In this document: piece by piece, positions 7,315 through 9,762 of the stretch | Position numbering within the stretch: position 1 is the first letter of the stretch | Layout of the letters: each line of letters begins with the position of its first letter | Origin: Deltaproteobacteria bacterium | Lineage (GTDB): Bacteria > Desulfobacterota > Desulfobulbia > Desulfobulbales > BM004 | DNA length: 9,762 nucleotides | Assembly (NCBI GenBank): GCA_019313095.1 | Contig: JAFDBU010000247.1 | Span: 1 to 9,762 of the forward strand | Direction of reading: 5' to 3' | Notes under the pieces: generated by a model | Database searches by the model: none | Seen by the model: the letters and a program-made list of their open reading frames with translations, nothing else | What the model was told of the DNA's origin: nothing | Made by a program: the position numbers and the translations under genes

Positions 7315-7344
7315 ATAATAAATATACACTGTACTTACTGACAA
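7315..7344 (-). promoter_or_regulatory. Candidate promoter for the radical SAM gene
   Basis: On the minus strand TTGTCA (7339-7344) and TATTAT (7315-7320) are separated by 18 bases. Transcription would start near 7308 and run through the 7291-7308 hairpin in the leader. This rests on sequence match only. Confidence 0.4.
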
Positions 7345-7379
7345 TTCTACCGACAAGTATAGTTGAACAAGAGGACATT

Positions 7380-8030
7380 ATGGGTTTGATCGGCTCCCTG
7401 TATCGTTCATCCGTTGGCAAGAAAAGCTTCATGGCTGCAAGCGGCCTGCTGCTTTCCCTTTTTCTTTTGACCCACCTCATCGGCAACTCCATAAGCTTCT
7501 GGGGCCGGGAGGCTTACAACACTTATGCTGAAAAACTTCATTCTCTGGGGGTCATGGTCTATCTATTCGAGCTCGGTTTGCTGGCCCTCTTCCTCCTTCA
7601 CATTATTACCGGCATCTTTCTCTACTTCGAGAACCTCAGGGCCCGTCCGGCACGTTATGCAGTCAATACCAGTGAAGGCGGCCGTTCCTGGGGGTCACGC
7701 ACCATGCCCTATACCGGCGTTATAATTCTTGTTTTCATCATTGTACATCTAATGAACTTTCACTTTATTGAAAAGACAACACCAGTATCCGACCTGGTCC
7801 GGAACCTGTTGAGTAGACCCGGACTGGGTTTATTTTACATTTTCGCACTGCTGGCAGTTGCTCTGCATTTAAGCCATGGTGTCTGGAGCCTGTTCCAGAC
7901 CATAGGTCTCAATCATGAAAAATACAATGGTCTGCTGCTCAAAGGCAGCCTGATATTTAGTATCCTGGTCGGCACTGTTTTTATTCTTATTCCCCTGCTG
8001 GCAATTTTTTCCAGGAGTTTTCTGCTTTAA
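7380..8030 (+). CDS. sdhC: Succinate dehydrogenase/fumarate reductase cytochrome b558 subunit
   Basis: This is the membrane anchor that carries heme b and exchanges electrons with quinone for the succinate:quinone oxidoreductase. The 216-residue protein has five hydrophobic segments (about 18-38, 60-83, 110-128, 150-172 and 188-212), as in the single-anchor diheme type of Bacillus subtilis and epsilon- and deltaproteobacteria. Candidate axial heme histidines are His32 (T-H-L-I-G-N), His74 (L-L-H-I-I-T-G), His123 (V-H-L-M-N-F) and His163 (A-L-H-L-S-H-G), spaced as in that family. An AGAGGA Shine-Dalgarno sits just before the ATG. sdhA follows after 77 bases. Sequence alone does not settle whether the complex runs as dehydrogenase or fumarate reductase. 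Confidence 0.94.
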   Translation: MGLIGSLYRSSVGKKSFMAASGLLLSLFLLTHLIGNSISFWGREAYNTYAEKLHSLGVMVYLFELGLLALFLLHIITGIFLYFENLRARPARYAVNTSEGGRSWGSRTMPYTGVIILVFIIVHLMNFHFIEKTTPVSDLVRNLLSRPGLGLFYIFALLAVALHLSHGVWSLFQTIGLNHEKYNGLLLKGSLIFSILVGTVFILIPLLAIFSRSFLL

Positions 8031-8107
8031 GTCTCTGCCATGAAACAAACCATGGATAATTTTTTTCGCATTAATATACTTCCCCCTTTACGGCAAAGGA
8101 ATGAATC
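8031..8107 (+). other. sdhC-sdhA spacer with a weak hairpin
   Basis: The spacer holds a small inverted repeat, CCATG (8038-8042) and CATGG (8051-8055), followed by ATAATTTTTTT. It resembles a weak attenuating terminator or an mRNA processing site inside the operon. The sdhA Shine-Dalgarno (AAAGGA, about 8095-8100) is at the right end. A 23-codon ATG frame (8040-8111) overlaps the sdhA start, but it lacks a ribosome binding site. Confidence 0.35.
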
Positions 8108-9762
8108 ATGAAACTGGATTCAAAGGTACCTGCCGGACCGCTGGCAGAAAAATGGGACCGACACAGATTCGAATGCAAGCTCGTCAATCCGGCAAATAAA
8201 AGGAAGTTTGATATTATTGTTGTCGGTGCAGGGCTTGCCGGCGCCTCAGCCTCCGCCTCCCTGGCAGAACTGGGCTATAACGTCAAAACCTTCTGCCTTC
8301 AGGACAGTCCCCGGCGCGGGCATTCGATTGCCGCCCAGGGCGGCATCAATGCCGCAAAAAACTACCAGAATGACGGTGATTCCATTTTCCGACTCTTTTA
8401 TGACACCATCAAGGGTGGTGACTTCAGAGCCAGGGAGGCCAATGTCTACCGTCTGGCCCAGGTGAGCAACAACATTATCGACCAGTGCGTGGCTCAGGGC
8501 GTCCCCTTTGCGAGGGAATACGGCGGCCAGCTGGCAAACCGCTCCTTTGGGGGAGCCCAGGTTTCGCGTACATTCTATGCCCGCGGCCAGACAGGCCAAC
8601 AACTTCTGCTGGGCGCCTATTCAGCCCTCATGCGCCAGGTTAAAAAAGGCAAGGTGCAGATGCTTTCCCGCCGTGAGATGCTGGATCTGGTTGTCATTGA
8701 CGGTCAGGCACGGGGTATTGTCACACGAAACATGCTGACCGGGGCCATCGAAACCCACGGAGCCCATGCGGTTGTTCTTGCCACCGGCGGCTACGGCAAT
8801 GTCTATTTCCTGTCGACCAATGCCATGGCTTCCAATGTCACAGCAGCCTGGCGCGCCCACAAGCGAGGCGCTTATTTTGCCAATCCCTGTTTCGTTCAGA
8901 TCCACCCGACCTGCATTCCTGTGCATGGCACCTATCAGTCCAAGCTCACCCTGATGAGTGAAAGTCTGCGGAACGACGGCAGGGTCTGGGTCCCGAAAAA
9001 TCCGGGCGACAAAAGGTCTCCGGCAGAAATCCCGGAAGACGAACGTGACTATTATCTGGAAAACAAGTACCCCAGTTTCGGCAACCTGGTGCCGCGGGAC
9101 GTGGCGTCCAGAAATGCCAAAGAACAATGCGACCAGGGCAAGGGAGTGGGCTCAACCGGACTGGCGGTCTATCTCGACTTCAGTGAGGCAATCAACCGGG
9201 ACGGAGCCGGTGTCATCACCCAGAAATACGGCAACCTTTTTCACATGTACGAAAAGATCACCGCGGCCAATCCCATGCAGGAACCCATGATGATATTCCC
9301 GGCCGTGCATTATACCATGGGCGGCCTCTGGGTGGATTACAACCTGATGTCCACCATACCCGGACTCTTTGTGCTGGGTGAAGCCAACTTCTCGGACCAC
9401 GGTGCCAACAGGCTCGGGGCAAGCGCCCTGATGCAGGGATTGGCAGATGGCTACTTTGTTATTCCTTATACCATTGGCAACTACCTGGCCACCATTTCTT
9501 CCAAACCGCAGGATAATCAACACCAGGCTTTCGGGCAGACTGCGGCTGAAGCCCAGGCAAAAATAGACAAACTGCTGGCCATTAAAGGCAGGAAGACAGT
9601 TGATGAAATCCACCGGGAACTTGGACTTTTAATGTGGGAAGCCTGCGGCATGGCTCGAAACGAGACAGGGATGCAAAAAGCGCTGGCAAAAATTCCTGAA
9701 ATCAGGGAAGAATTCTGGCAGAACATTACGATCCCGGGCAGCGGTAGGGAATTAAACCAGTC
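8108..9762 (+). CDS. sdhA: Succinate dehydrogenase/fumarate reductase flavoprotein subunit, 5' part
   Basis: This is the catalytic FAD subunit that interconverts succinate and fumarate at the cytoplasmic face of the membrane complex. The frame is open from the ATG at 8108 to the window edge (551 codons), so the C terminus is missing. Motifs in order: the dinucleotide-binding G-A-G-L-A-G (residues 40-45); H72 in [12 protein letters not shown], the expected covalent FAD attachment site; [12 protein letters not shown]; the active-site [18 protein letters not shown], carrying the catalytic arginine region; [10 protein letters not shown]; and the FAD-binding [18 protein letters not shown]. The wording of these motifs and the C-A gene order match the B. 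subtilis-like group rather than the E. coli SdhA. sdhB is expected just beyond the window. Several long antisense frames across it are shadows. Confidence 0.96.
   Translation, partial: MKLDSKVPAGPLAEKWDRHRFECKLVNPANKRKFDIIVVGAGLAGASASASLAELGYNVKTFCLQDSPRRGHSIAAQGGINAAKNYQNDGDSIFRLFYDTIKGGDFRAREANVYRLAQVSNNIIDQCVAQGVPFAREYGGQLANRSFGGAQVSRTFYARGQTGQQLLLGAYSALMRQVKKGKVQMLSRREMLDLVVIDGQARGIVTRNMLTGAIETHGAHAVVLATGGYGNVYFLSTNAMASNVTAAWRAHKRGAYFANPCFVQIHPTCIPVHGTYQSKLTLMSESLRNDGRVWVPKNPGDKRSPAEIPEDERDYYLENKYPSFGNLVPRDVASRNAKEQCDQGKGVGSTGLAVYLDFSEAINRDGAGVITQKYGNLFHMYEKITAANPMQEPMMIFPAVHYTMGGLWVDYNLMSTIPGLFVLGEANFSDHGANRLGASALMQGLADGYFVIPYTIGNYLATISSKPQDNQHQAFGQTAAEAQAKIDKLLAIKGRKTVDEIHRELGLLMWEACGMARNETGMQKALAKIPEIREEFWQNITIPGSGRELNQ

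Noticed and set aside
8040..8111. 23-codon open frame between sdhC and sdhA
   Set aside because: It has no Shine-Dalgarno and no recognisable features, and its ATG lies in a small inverted repeat. It is probably chance.
8621..9613. Long minus-strand frames opposite sdhA (8621-9127 and 9152-9613)
   Set aside because: They are antisense shadows of a strongly conserved flavoprotein gene and show no domain of their own.

Overview
The window looks like an ordinary chromosomal stretch of a mid-GC Gram-negative bacterium. The mix of genes (a Do-family protease, an unfused trpEGDCF cluster, a PflX-type radical SAM protein and a cytochrome b558-type succinate dehydrogenase/fumarate reductase) fits Desulfobacterota (former Deltaproteobacteria). 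That placement is an inference from gene content and overall character, not from a marker phylogeny. No mobile element, CRISPR array, tRNA or rRNA was seen.

Layout. At the left edge is the 3' end of a plus-strand htrA/degP-like periplasmic serine protease (1-878). Converging on it is a minus-strand tryptophan operon, trpE-trpG-trpD-trpC-trpF (5535 down to 920), with very short spacings or overlaps. Together these enzymes take chorismate to indole-3-glycerol phosphate; trpA and trpB are not in the window. Upstream of trpE, also on the minus strand, is rpsT (ribosomal protein S20), with a clear promoter, a TTG start and a strong intrinsic terminator that separates it from the trp operon. Next is a roughly 300-base intergenic region, then a minus-strand radical SAM protein of the PflX type (6262-7200). 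From a divergent control region, a plus-strand respiratory operon begins: sdhC (7380-8030), then sdhA, which runs off the right edge (8108-9762).

The most notable observation is in trpE. The reading frame that encodes a normal full-length TrpE (491 residues from an ATG at 5535) is interrupted at codon 58 by TGA. It lies exactly where the family motif E-G-G-E-K-W-G-R-Y-S-F has its tryptophan. The other genes use TGG for tryptophan, and rpsT, trpF and trpD use TGA as their stop, so the genetic code is standard here. The TGA is therefore a sequencing or consensus error, a real nonsense mutation, or a recoding event. The first is the simplest explanation, but the position (a tryptophan codon in the feedback-regulated first enzyme of tryptophan synthesis) makes it worth checking.

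No clearly undescribed multi-gene system is visible. The remaining findings are regulatory details and one radical SAM gene of unknown function.
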